A DNA stretch of 26,457 nucleotides from an uncultured Marmoricola sp. (lineage in GTDB: Bacteria; Actinomycetota; Actinomycetes; Propionibacteriales; Nocardioidaceae). The DNA lies in the NCBI RefSeq assembly GCF_943913695.1, contig NZ_CALTZE010000045.1, positions 1 through 26,457 on the forward strand, read 5' to 3'. Below are positions 13,982 to 19,787 of this stretch, piece after piece. The stretch's first letter is position 1. The number at the start of each line of letters is the position of its first letter. A program made the translations under genes and the position numbers. The notes beneath the pieces are model-generated. The model had not been told where the DNA came from. It searched no databases and worked only from the letters and a program-made list of their open reading frames with translations.

Positions 13982-15079
13982 ATGCCCGACGCCTCCCACG
14001 CCCCCGGACCGCCCACCGACCTCGACCGTCCGCTCCGCCTCGCCGTCATCGGTGGCGACGGCATCGGACCCGAGGTCACCACCGAGGCACTGAAGGTGCT
14101 CCAGCAGGCCGTCGCCACCCACGCGAGCGGAGTCGAGCTGGAGACCACCTCCTACTCCCTGGGCGCCGAGCACTACCTCACGACCGGCGAGGTGCTGCCG
14201 GAGCAGACCCTGGAGGAGATCCGTGGGCACGACGCGATCCTGCTGGGCGCCGTCGGCGGCAGGCCCGGAGACCCCGACCTGCCGCCGGGGCTGCTCGAGC
14301 GGGGGCTGCTGCTGCGGCTGCGCTTCGCGCTCGACCACCACGTCAACCTGCGCCCCTCGCGCATCTATCCGGGCGCGGTCTCACCCCTGGCCGACCCGGG
14401 TGAGGTCGACTTCGTGGTGGTGCGCGAGGGCACCGAGGGCCCCTACACGGGCAACGGCGGCGCCCTGCGCGTCGGCACGCCGCACGAGGTCGCGACCGAG
14501 GTCTCGGTCAACACCGCCTTCGGGGTGGAGCGCGTCGTGCGCGACGCCTTCCGCCGGGCCGCCGTACGCCGCAAGCGACTGACGCTGGTCCACAAGACCA
14601 ACGTGCTGGTCCACGCGGGCGCCGTGTGGTGGCGGGTGGTGCAGGAGGTCGCGCCGGAGTTCCCCGACGTCGAGGTCGACTACATGCACGTCGACGCCAC
14701 GATGATCCACCTGGTCACCAACCCCGCCCGCTTCGACGTCATCGTCACCGACAACCTCTTCGGCGACATCGTCACCGACCTGGCCGCGGCCGTCACCGGC
14801 GGCATCGGCCTGGCGGCGAGCGGCAACGTCAACCCCGACCGCACCACGCCGAGCATGTTCGAGCCCGTGCACGGCTCGGCCCCCGACATCGCCGGTCAGG
14901 GGGTCGCCGACCCCACCGCGGCGATCCTGTCCACCGCCCTGCTGCTGGAGCACCTCGGGCTCGACAAGGCCGGCGAGGCCGTCGAGCGCGCGGTGGTCGA
15001 CGAGCTCGCCTCCCGGGGCGAGGGCCACGTCGTACGCACCTCCGCCGTCGGCGACTCCGTCGCCTCGCGGCTGGGCTGA
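13982..15079 (+). CDS. leuB: 3-isopropylmalate dehydrogenase
   Basis: NAD-dependent oxidative decarboxylation of 3-isopropylmalate in leucine synthesis. 365 residues. The N-terminus has LAVIGGDGIGPEVTTEALKVL; the middle has the substrate Arg pair region LLLRLRFALDHHVNLRPSRIYPG, then VVVREGTEGPYTGNGG, the catalytic Lys in LTLVHKTNVL, metal Asp in YMHVDATMIHLV and FDVIVTDNLFGDIVTDLAA, and the NAD loop in EPVHGSAPDIAGQG. The sequence is of the high-GC Gram-positive LeuB type (about 340-360 residues), with a slightly extended N-terminus. The relationship to the citramalate pathway (methylmalate dehydrogenation) is possible, since cimA is in the same block. Preceded by the leader peptide and small ORF. 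Confidence 0.94.
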   Translation: MPDASHAPGPPTDLDRPLRLAVIGGDGIGPEVTTEALKVLQQAVATHASGVELETTSYSLGAEHYLTTGEVLPEQTLEEIRGHDAILLGAVGGRPGDPDLPPGLLERGLLLRLRFALDHHVNLRPSRIYPGAVSPLADPGEVDFVVVREGTEGPYTGNGGALRVGTPHEVATEVSVNTAFGVERVVRDAFRRAAVRRKRLTLVHKTNVLVHAGAVWWRVVQEVAPEFPDVEVDYMHVDATMIHLVTNPARFDVIVTDNLFGDIVTDLAAAVTGGIGLAASGNVNPDRTTPSMFEPVHGSAPDIAGQGVADPTAAILSTALLLEHLGLDKAGEAVERAVVDELASRGEGHVVRTSAVGDSVASRLG

Positions 15080-15086
15080 CCGGCGC

Positions 15087-15116
15087 GCGGTTTCCCAGGT
15101 TCACCTGGGAAACCGC
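15087..15116. repeat. Perfect dyad repeat, copy 1, after leuB
   Basis: Arms GCGGTTTCCCAGGT (15087-15100) and ACCTGGGAAACCGC (15103-15116) are perfect 14-nt complements with only TC between them. A core of 26 nt (15090-15115) is repeated identically at 15151-15176. It begins 8 nt after the leuB stop. It could cap the leuB transcript, bind a dimeric protein as DNA, or belong to a dispersed intergenic repeat family. Confidence 0.8.
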
Positions 15117-15149
15117 ATCTTCACCCAGCTTCCATGAGGCCGAATCGCC

Positions 15150-15176
15150 AGTTTCCCAGGTTCACCTGGGAAACCG
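15150..15176. repeat. Perfect dyad repeat, copy 2, before ilvE
   Basis: Arms GTTTCCCAGGT (15151-15161) and ACCTGGGAAAC (15164-15174) with TC between. The 26-nt core is identical to copy 1, 61 nt away (about six helical turns). This copy lies about 30 nt upstream of the putative ilvE -10 box, where an activator or repressor site would sit. The 34 nt between the copies show no symmetry. Confidence 0.8.
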
Positions 15177-15206
15177 TCGACGGCGGACGGCCCCACCACC
15201 GAGAGA

Positions 15207-15212
15207 TAGCGT
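15207..15212 (+). promoter_or_regulatory. Candidate -10 box for leaderless ilvE transcript
   Basis: TAGCGT ends 6 nt before the ilvE ATG at 15219 and there is no convincing Shine-Dalgarno. The same TAGCGT-N6-ATG arrangement occurs at 25091 before another gene in this window, which supports it as a promoter type of this genome. Confidence 0.5.
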
Positions 15213-15218
15213 GCGCCC

Positions 15219-16307
15219 ATGAGCCTGGAGATCACCACCACGCCGTCAGCGTCACCGCGCAGTGACGAGGACGTCGCCCGGGTCCTGGCGGACCCGGGGT
15301 TCGGCACCACCTTCACCGACCACATGCTGCGGGTGTGCTGGACGCCCGAGCGGGGCTGGCACGACGCCGAGATCACGGCGTACGGGCCGCTGAGCCTCGA
15401 CCCGGCGACCGCGGTGCTGCACTACGCGCAGGAGACCTTCGAGGGCATGAAGGCCTACCGCCACGCCGACGGCTCGGTGTGGACCTTCCGCCCGGAGGCC
15501 AACGCCGCGCGCATGGCGCGCTCCTCCCACCGCCTGGCGCTGCCCGTGCTGGAGCCCGACGACTTCGTCAGGTGCGTCGACGCGCTGGTCGAGATCGACC
15601 AGCGGTGGGTGCCCGACGGGGCGGGGGAGAAGAGCCTCTACCTGCGGCCCTTCATGTTCGCCTCCGAGGCCTTCCTCGGCGTGCGGCCCGCCCACCACGT
15701 CACCTTCATGGTGATCGCGAGCCCGGCCGGGGCCTACTTCAAGGGTGGCCTGAAGCCGTTGAGCCTGTGGCTCAGCGAGGACTACACCCGCGCGGGCCGT
15801 GGGGGCATGGGTGCGGCCAAAACCGGCGGCAACTACGCCAGCTCCCTGGTGGCCCAGCAGGAGGCGATGGCCCACGGGTGCGACCAGGTGGTCTTCCTCG
15901 ACGTCGCCGAGGGCCGCTACGTCGAGGAGCTCGGCGGGATGAACATGTACTTCGTCCATGCCGACGGCCGGATCGTGACCCCCGAGACCGGCACCATCCT
16001 CGAGGGCATCACGCGTTCCTCGATCATCGAGCTGGCCCACAAGCTGGGCTACACCGTCGAGGAGCGCCGCTTCGACGTCGCGGAGTGGCGCGAGGGCGTC
16101 GCGTCGGGCGAGATCACCGAGATCTTCGCCTGCGGCACCGCGGCGGTGGTCACGCCCGTCGGCACGCTGAAGTGGGACGGCGGCGAGATCGGCGGCCAGG
16201 CGACCGAGGAGGCGGGGCCGCTGACCCAGGAGATCCGCCAGCACCTCGTCGACATCCAGTACGGCCGGGCCGACGACGCCTTCGGCTGGATGCACCGCGT
16301 GGTCTGA
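15219..16307 (+). CDS. ilvE: Branched-chain amino acid aminotransferase
   Basis: PLP enzyme exchanging the amino group between Glu and the keto acids of Leu, Ile and Val, the last step of all three pathways. 362 residues, typical of the bacterial/eukaryotic class II (BCAT2-like) length. The PLP Lys is K201 in GMGAAKTGGNYASSL. Other landmarks: LHYAQETFEGMKAYR, SLYLRPFMFASE, VEELGGMNMYFV, EGITRSSIIELA and IFACGTAAVVTPVG. Follows the dyad repeats and a leaderless-type promoter. A YjbR-like gene follows after 8 nt, so the two are probably co-transcribed. Confidence 0.96.
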   Translation: MSLEITTTPSASPRSDEDVARVLADPGFGTTFTDHMLRVCWTPERGWHDAEITAYGPLSLDPATAVLHYAQETFEGMKAYRHADGSVWTFRPEANAARMARSSHRLALPVLEPDDFVRCVDALVEIDQRWVPDGAGEKSLYLRPFMFASEAFLGVRPAHHVTFMVIASPAGAYFKGGLKPLSLWLSEDYTRAGRGGMGAAKTGGNYASSLVAQQEAMAHGCDQVVFLDVAEGRYVEELGGMNMYFVHADGRIVTPETGTILEGITRSSIIELAHKLGYTVEERRFDVAEWREGVASGEITEIFACGTAAVVTPVGTLKWDGGEIGGQATEEAGPLTQEIRQHLVDIQYGRADDAFGWMHRVV

Positions 16308-16315
16308 GGCCCGTC

Positions 16316-16735
16316 GTGGCGCACCCGATCATGTACGACGAGGACGACCCGTGGCTGGGCCGGCTGCGCGAGCTGTGCGCCCGGCTGCCCGACACGGTGG
16401 AGAAGGTCGCCCACGGACGGCCGACCTTCCGGGCCGGTGAGAAGGGGCGGGTCTACGCCTACTTCGGAGGCTCGGTGAAGCAGCCCGGCGGGCACGAGCG
16501 CCACGACGCCGGCCTGATGGTCAAGCCCGACCCGGCAGAGCGCGCGGCGCTGGAGCAGAGCGGCCGCACGTGGTACCCGGCCTACCTCGGCCCCTCGGGC
16601 TGGCTCGGTCTCGACCTCGACGATCCGGCGCTCGACTGGGAGGAGGTCGCCGAGCTGCTCGACGCCTCCTACCGCCAGGTGGCCTCGCGCACGCTCCTCG
16701 CGCGGCTCGACGAGGGCTCTGCCCACGGCGGCTAA
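16316..16735 (+). CDS. MmcQ/YjbR family protein
   Basis: 139 residues of the MmcQ/YjbR (CyaY-like fold) family, for which no general biochemical role is established. Landmarks: LRELCARLPDTVEKVAHGRPTF at residues about 17-38 (the conserved LPD-x-E-x-x-x-G/W-x-P-x-F/ pattern), GRVYAYFG, and the C-terminal WLGLDLDDPALDWEEVAELLDASYRQVA. The GTG start was chosen for GAGG at 16306-16309, 6 nt away; ATG 16331 is an alternative. It is tightly behind ilvE, and its TAA stop begins the TAACGT box of the kinase gene. Confidence 0.8.
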   Translation: MAHPIMYDEDDPWLGRLRELCARLPDTVEKVAHGRPTFRAGEKGRVYAYFGGSVKQPGGHERHDAGLMVKPDPAERAALEQSGRTWYPAYLGPSGWLGLDLDDPALDWEEVAELLDASYRQVASRTLLARLDEGSAHGG

Positions 16736-16738
16736 CGT
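16733..16738 (+). promoter_or_regulatory. Candidate -10 box for leaderless kinase transcript
   Basis: TAACGT ends 6 nt before the kinase GTG at 16745. The TAA is the stop codon of the preceding gene. No Shine-Dalgarno precedes the GTG. Confidence 0.4.
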
Positions 16739-16744
16739 GTCCGC

Positions 16745-18469
16745 GTGACCACCGGCCCCACCCGCCTCCCCGAGAGCGCCACCGCGACCATCGGGCCCTA
16801 CACGCTGCTCGCGCCGCTCGGCGAGGGCGGCATGGGCGTGGTGCACCTGGCGCAGGGCCCCGACGGCCGGCGGGTGGCGCTGAAGGTGCTGCGGCCACAC
16901 GTCGTGGGCGACCGGGAGGCCCGCGCGCGACTGGCCCGCGAGGTCGAGACGCTGCGCCGGGTGACCAGCCCGCGGGTGGCCGAGATCCTCGACGCCGACC
17001 CCGAAGGCCCGTTGCCCTACGTCGTCACGCGCTACGTGCCCGGCCTCTCGCTCTACCACCACGTCGAGGAGGAGGGCGTGCTCGCCGGCCGCGACCTCCA
17101 CCACGCGATGCGCTGCCTGGCGGAGGCGCTGCAGGCGGTGCACGCCGTCGGCGTGCTGCACCGCGACGTCAAGCCCACCAACGTGCTCATGGAGGGGCGC
17201 GCTCCGGTGCTGATCGACTTCGGCCTGGCGCGCGTGGCCGACGACACCCGGCTCACCCAGGCCGGCTGGCTGATGGGCACGCCGGGTTACCTGGCGCCGG
17301 AGATCCTCTACGGCGACCCGGCCACGCCCGCCGCCGACGTGCACGCCTGGGCCGCCACGCTCTGCTTCGCCGCGACCGGACGGCCGCCCTACGGCACGGG
17401 GCCGACGATGGCGGTCATGGACCGGGTCCGGCTCGGGGAGCACGACCTCACCGGGGTGCCCGACCCGGCCCGCGACCTGCTCGAGGCCTGCCTGGCCCCC
17501 GAGCCGCACGACCGGCCGACGCTGGCGCAGATCGACTCCTGGCTGACGGCCCACGCCGAGGGGGAGCCGGCCCGGCACACCGGAGGCAGCGCGCGCACCG
17601 TGGAGGCGCTGTGGACGATGCCGTTCCAGCCCGGCCCCGCGCCCGACGCGGCTGCCGCGAGCCCGACGGCGGCGACGACCGCGACGCCGCTCACGGCCGG
17701 TACGCCGGCACCGGCATCGGCGCACCCCGAGGACCACGCCGAGGACTACGCCGAGGAGCCCCCGACGCGCGAGGTGCCCGCCTACCGCGAGACCGAGCCA
17801 CGCCAGCAGCCGCCGCCCTTCCGCTCCACGCCCGCGGCGACCGCCCCGACCACAGGCCGCCCGGCCCCGCCGCCCGCGGTCTCCGGGGTGCCCTGGGAGC
17901 GTCAGCCCGTCGCACCTCCGAGCCGGCTGCAGCGGGTGCTGCAGGTCGGGGCGCTCGGGGCGCTGACGGCGGCGTGCGTCGGCTACGCGCCCTACCTCGG
18001 CACGGCGCTGGTGGCCGCGGGCGTGCTGCTGCTGCGCACGGTGTCGGTCGCCCGGCAGCGTCACGACCGTCGCCGGCGGCTGCGGGGACGTACGGCCTGG
18101 TACGACCTGCCCGTCTCCACCCTCGCCTCACCGGTCTACCTCGCCTCGGCGCTGCTCGGCACGCTCGGCGGCGTGGCCCTGGCCTGGCTGGTCGGGCTGG
18201 CGGCGTTCTCGGTGGGCTACCTGGCCGGTCAGCCGACCTCGATCAGCCTGCTTCTGGCGGGCGTCGGCTTCGCCCCCACGCTGTGGTGGGGGCCGGGATC
18301 CTACCGGCTGCGCGAGAGCACCCACGCGGTGGTCGACCGGACCGCCCGCACCCAGCTGGGCGGCTGGCTGGTCGTGCTCGTGGCGCTGGTCGTCGCCGGC
18401 GCCGTGGTCAGCGTGCTCCTAGGCCCCGGACCGACCTGGGCGCCCGGCACGACGCCGCCCTGGCGCTAG
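16745..18469 (+). CDS. Ser/Thr protein kinase with a multi-spanning C-terminal membrane domain
   Basis: 574 residues. A complete Hanks-type kinase domain occupies about residues 15-270: glycine loop GEGGMGVVHLA (26-36), K47 in VALKVL, E66, HRDVKPTNVL (139-148), DFGLAR (158-163) and APE (184-186). A Pro/Thr/Ala-rich linker (about 280-395) follows. The C-terminal ~180 residues contain several hydrophobic segments (about 401-432, 462-494, 498-514, 538-559) and a basic loop RQRHDRRRRLRGR (438-450). Typical PknB kinases have one TM helix and PASTA repeats; here there is no PASTA and the C-terminus is membrane-embedded. All catalytic residues are present. The GTG start follows a TAACGT box. The target is unknown. 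Confidence 0.88.
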   Translation: MTTGPTRLPESATATIGPYTLLAPLGEGGMGVVHLAQGPDGRRVALKVLRPHVVGDREARARLAREVETLRRVTSPRVAEILDADPEGPLPYVVTRYVPGLSLYHHVEEEGVLAGRDLHHAMRCLAEALQAVHAVGVLHRDVKPTNVLMEGRAPVLIDFGLARVADDTRLTQAGWLMGTPGYLAPEILYGDPATPAADVHAWAATLCFAATGRPPYGTGPTMAVMDRVRLGEHDLTGVPDPARDLLEACLAPEPHDRPTLAQIDSWLTAHAEGEPARHTGGSARTVEALWTMPFQPGPAPDAAAASPTAATTATPLTAGTPAPASAHPEDHAEDYAEEPPTREVPAYRETEPRQQPPPFRSTPAATAPTTGRPAPPPAVSGVPWERQPVAPPSRLQRVLQVGALGALTAACVGYAPYLGTALVAAGVLLLRTVSVARQRHDRRRRLRGRTAWYDLPVSTLASPVYLASALLGTLGGVALAWLVGLAAFSVGYLAGQPTSISLLLAGVGFAPTLWWGPGSYRLRESTHAVVDRTARTQLGGWLVVLVALVVAGAVVSVLLGPGPTWAPGTTPPWR

Positions 18470-18643
18470 CGCGTCCGCACCCGTCCAGAAGGTGCAAAAC
18501 GGACAGTTGCGAGTACAACCAGTGGCGCATGCGCAAGTCCCTCGTGCCAGTCCACCGCAATCTCCCCCTACCGGTCTAGTGCGGACAAGCCGCTCGGAGC
18601 GCAACGGTTCGCACCTAATCCCCGCAGGGTGGACGATCTGGAC
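18470..18643 (+). other. Intergenic region before the protease gene
   Basis: 174 nt, noticeably less GC-rich than its flanks. TAATCC at 18616-18621 could be a -10 for initiation near the GTG at 18629; a Shine-Dalgarno-like AGGGTGG lies at 18626-18632. GTGCG near 18580 and CGCAC near 18610 make a weak short inverted repeat. No terminator for the kinase gene is evident. Confidence 0.3.
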
Positions 18644-19489
18644 ATGCCCTTCGACCGCCCCGTCACCGCCCGCCGGCACCTCGTGGTGCTGCCGGCCGTG
18701 ACCCTGGTGGCGGCCCTGGTCGTGGCCCTGGCGGCGACGTTGCTCGTGGCGCTGCCGGGCACGGCGCTGGCCCCGAGCTCGGCGCCGACCCCCGCCGCCG
18801 CGCACGCGGAGGGCGTCTCGGCGGCCCCGCACACCGCCGCCGTCAAGGCCAAGAAGGCCGGCAAGGCCAAGAAGAAGGCGACCAAGAAGGCCAAGCGCGG
18901 CAAGCACGCCCACGCCGTCGTGCACGCCGCCCCGGTGGAGTGGGCCGGCACCACGCTGCGCTACCACAATGCCCTCCCGGAGCAGTGGGACTGGAGCGTG
19001 CAGACCGCCGTCGCGCAGTGGAACGCCACCGGCGCCGGCCCCCGGCTCGTCCCCGTCTCCGACCCCGCCGCGGCGCAGGTGCGGATCTCCTACGGCGACA
19101 TCGGCGCCTCGGCCGGGCTGGCCACGGTGGGCCGCACCGCCGGTGCCTACGTCAAGCTCAACAAGCGCTACGCGACCGAGGTCTACGACCAGTACTCCCG
19201 GGTCGAGGTGATGGCCGTGCTGACCCACGAGCTCGGCCACGTCTACGGCCTCGACCACACCACCACCCCCTGCACCCTGATGGGCCCGACGATGGACATC
19301 GTGGGCTGCGGCATCTACGACATGGCCGCGCCCGACCTCTACCGCTGCGACGTCATCGGCGCCGCTCCGGCCCAGCTCATGGCCCGTCGCTACGGCACCA
19401 CCGCCGCGACGCCGCCCGCTGGCTCCTGCGCCGTCCCCGCGGCTCCCGCCCCGCAGCAGTCCGACCCCCAGCCGCAGCCCGCGCCCTGA
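18644..19489 (+). CDS. Exported metzincin-like zinc metalloprotease with Lys-rich N-terminal region
   Basis: 281 residues from ATG 18644 (GTG 18629 would add five). The N-terminal hydrophobic stretch HLVVLPAVTLVAALVVALAATLLVAL (residues 12-37) is a signal peptide or membrane anchor. Residues 66-92 form a Lys/Ala-rich basic segment. The zinc site HELGHVYGLDH (195-205) followed by a Met-turn-like TLMGPTMD (211-218) identifies the matrixin/metzincin group; AVAQWNATG (122-130) is the usual helix before it. Four Cys (210, 222, 235, 262) may form disulfides outside the cell. The C-terminus is Pro/Gln-rich. The function is unknown; the basic segment might bind the envelope. Confidence 0.85.
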   Translation: MPFDRPVTARRHLVVLPAVTLVAALVVALAATLLVALPGTALAPSSAPTPAAAHAEGVSAAPHTAAVKAKKAGKAKKKATKKAKRGKHAHAVVHAAPVEWAGTTLRYHNALPEQWDWSVQTAVAQWNATGAGPRLVPVSDPAAAQVRISYGDIGASAGLATVGRTAGAYVKLNKRYATEVYDQYSRVEVMAVLTHELGHVYGLDHTTTPCTLMGPTMDIVGCGIYDMAAPDLYRCDVIGAAPAQLMARRYGTTAATPPAGSCAVPAAPAPQQSDPQPQPAP

Positions 19490-19500
19490 GGCTGGCCCTG

Positions 19501-19560
19501 AGGCTGTCGACGCCTGGTGGGTGCCGTCTGGTGGGGCGCCGCCTGGTGGGTGGCGCCGCC
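19501..19560 (+). repeat. Short imperfect tandem repeat with hairpin after the protease gene
   Basis: The motif CGCCTGGTGGGTG recurs with changes about every 15-17 nt between 19511 and 19560. GGCGCCGCC (19535-19543) pairs with GGTGGCGCC (19549-19557), 9 bp including one G-U, loop of 5 nt. No T-tract follows, so a weak terminator at best. Confidence 0.4.
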
Positions 19561-19614
19561 TGACGGGGGCTGCCACCGCAGCCCAGCGGCGTACCGCGGC
19601 GGCCGCATCCGTGG

Positions 19615-19620
19615 CAGACT
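19615..19620 (+). promoter_or_regulatory. Candidate -10 box of the cimA leader transcript
   Basis: CAGACT ends 7 nt before the leader-peptide GTG at 19628, the spacing seen for the leaderless-type starts elsewhere in the window. It departs from TANNNT at the first base, and no good -35 was found. Confidence 0.35.
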
Positions 19621-19627
19621 CTCCCGC

Positions 19628-19654
19628 GTGCGCCCGGAGCTGATCATCGCCTAG
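19628..19654 (+). CDS. Leader peptide with Leu-Ile-Ile, cimA attenuator peptide
   Basis: GTG CGC CCG GAG CTG ATC ATC GCC TAG encodes MRPELIIA (GTG read as Met). Three branched-chain codons in a row (19640-19648) sit six nucleotides before a 10-bp hairpin whose 5' arm begins in the stop codon, followed by an intrinsic terminator and then cimA, the entry enzyme to isoleucine. This is the classical order of a ribosome-mediated attenuator. There is no Shine-Dalgarno; initiation is probably leaderless. Confidence 0.75.
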   Translation: MRPELIIA

Positions 19655-19707
19655 CGCGAGGAGCCTCACCTCCTCGCGCCGCCTCTCGTCCCCACGGGAG
19701 GCTTTTT
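19654..19707 (+). promoter_or_regulatory. Transcription attenuator of cimA: pause hairpin plus competing antiterminator
   Basis: Hairpin A: GCGCGAGGAG (19654-19663) pairs perfectly with CTCCTCGCGC (19670-19679), loop 6 nt. An alternative helix is AGCCTC (19662-19667) with GAGGCT (19698-19703), which uses the 3' arm of the terminator. Ribosome stalling on the Leu-Ile-Ile codons would cover the 5' arm of hairpin A and free AGCCTC to form this antiterminator; rapid translation lets A and the terminator form. Pairings were found by eye. Confidence 0.7.
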
Positions 19708-19711
19708 CTTT
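19681..19711 (+). terminator. Intrinsic terminator inside the cimA leader
   Basis: GCCTCTCG (19681-19688) pairs with CGGGAGGC (19695-19702), 8 bp with one U-G pair, plus a possible T-A pair closing a CCCC loop. It is followed at once by TTTTTCTTT (19703-19711), the only clear T-tract after a GC stem in the window. It stands 77 nt before the cimA start, so it must be conditional for cimA to be expressed from an upstream promoter. Confidence 0.85.
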
Positions 19712-19787
19712 GCCCGCACCCGGCCGCACGCCAGCCCAGATCAGCACAGCCCAGCCCAGTTCGACCCGTCACCAGGAGGAAGCGCCG

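Noticed and set aside
15087..15176. Mini-CRISPR of two repeats
   Set aside because: The repeat is itself an almost complete palindrome with a 2-nt loop, and only two copies exist; a dyad element explains it better.
16049..18064. 671-residue open frame on the minus strand over ilvE and the kinase
   Set aside because: Antisense to two genes with complete catalytic motifs; composition is Arg/Gly/His-biased as in other shadows.
19710..19787. Start of cimA at 19710
   Set aside because: It lies in the T-tract of the terminator; ATG 19788 has AGGAGGA and matches the family N-terminus.
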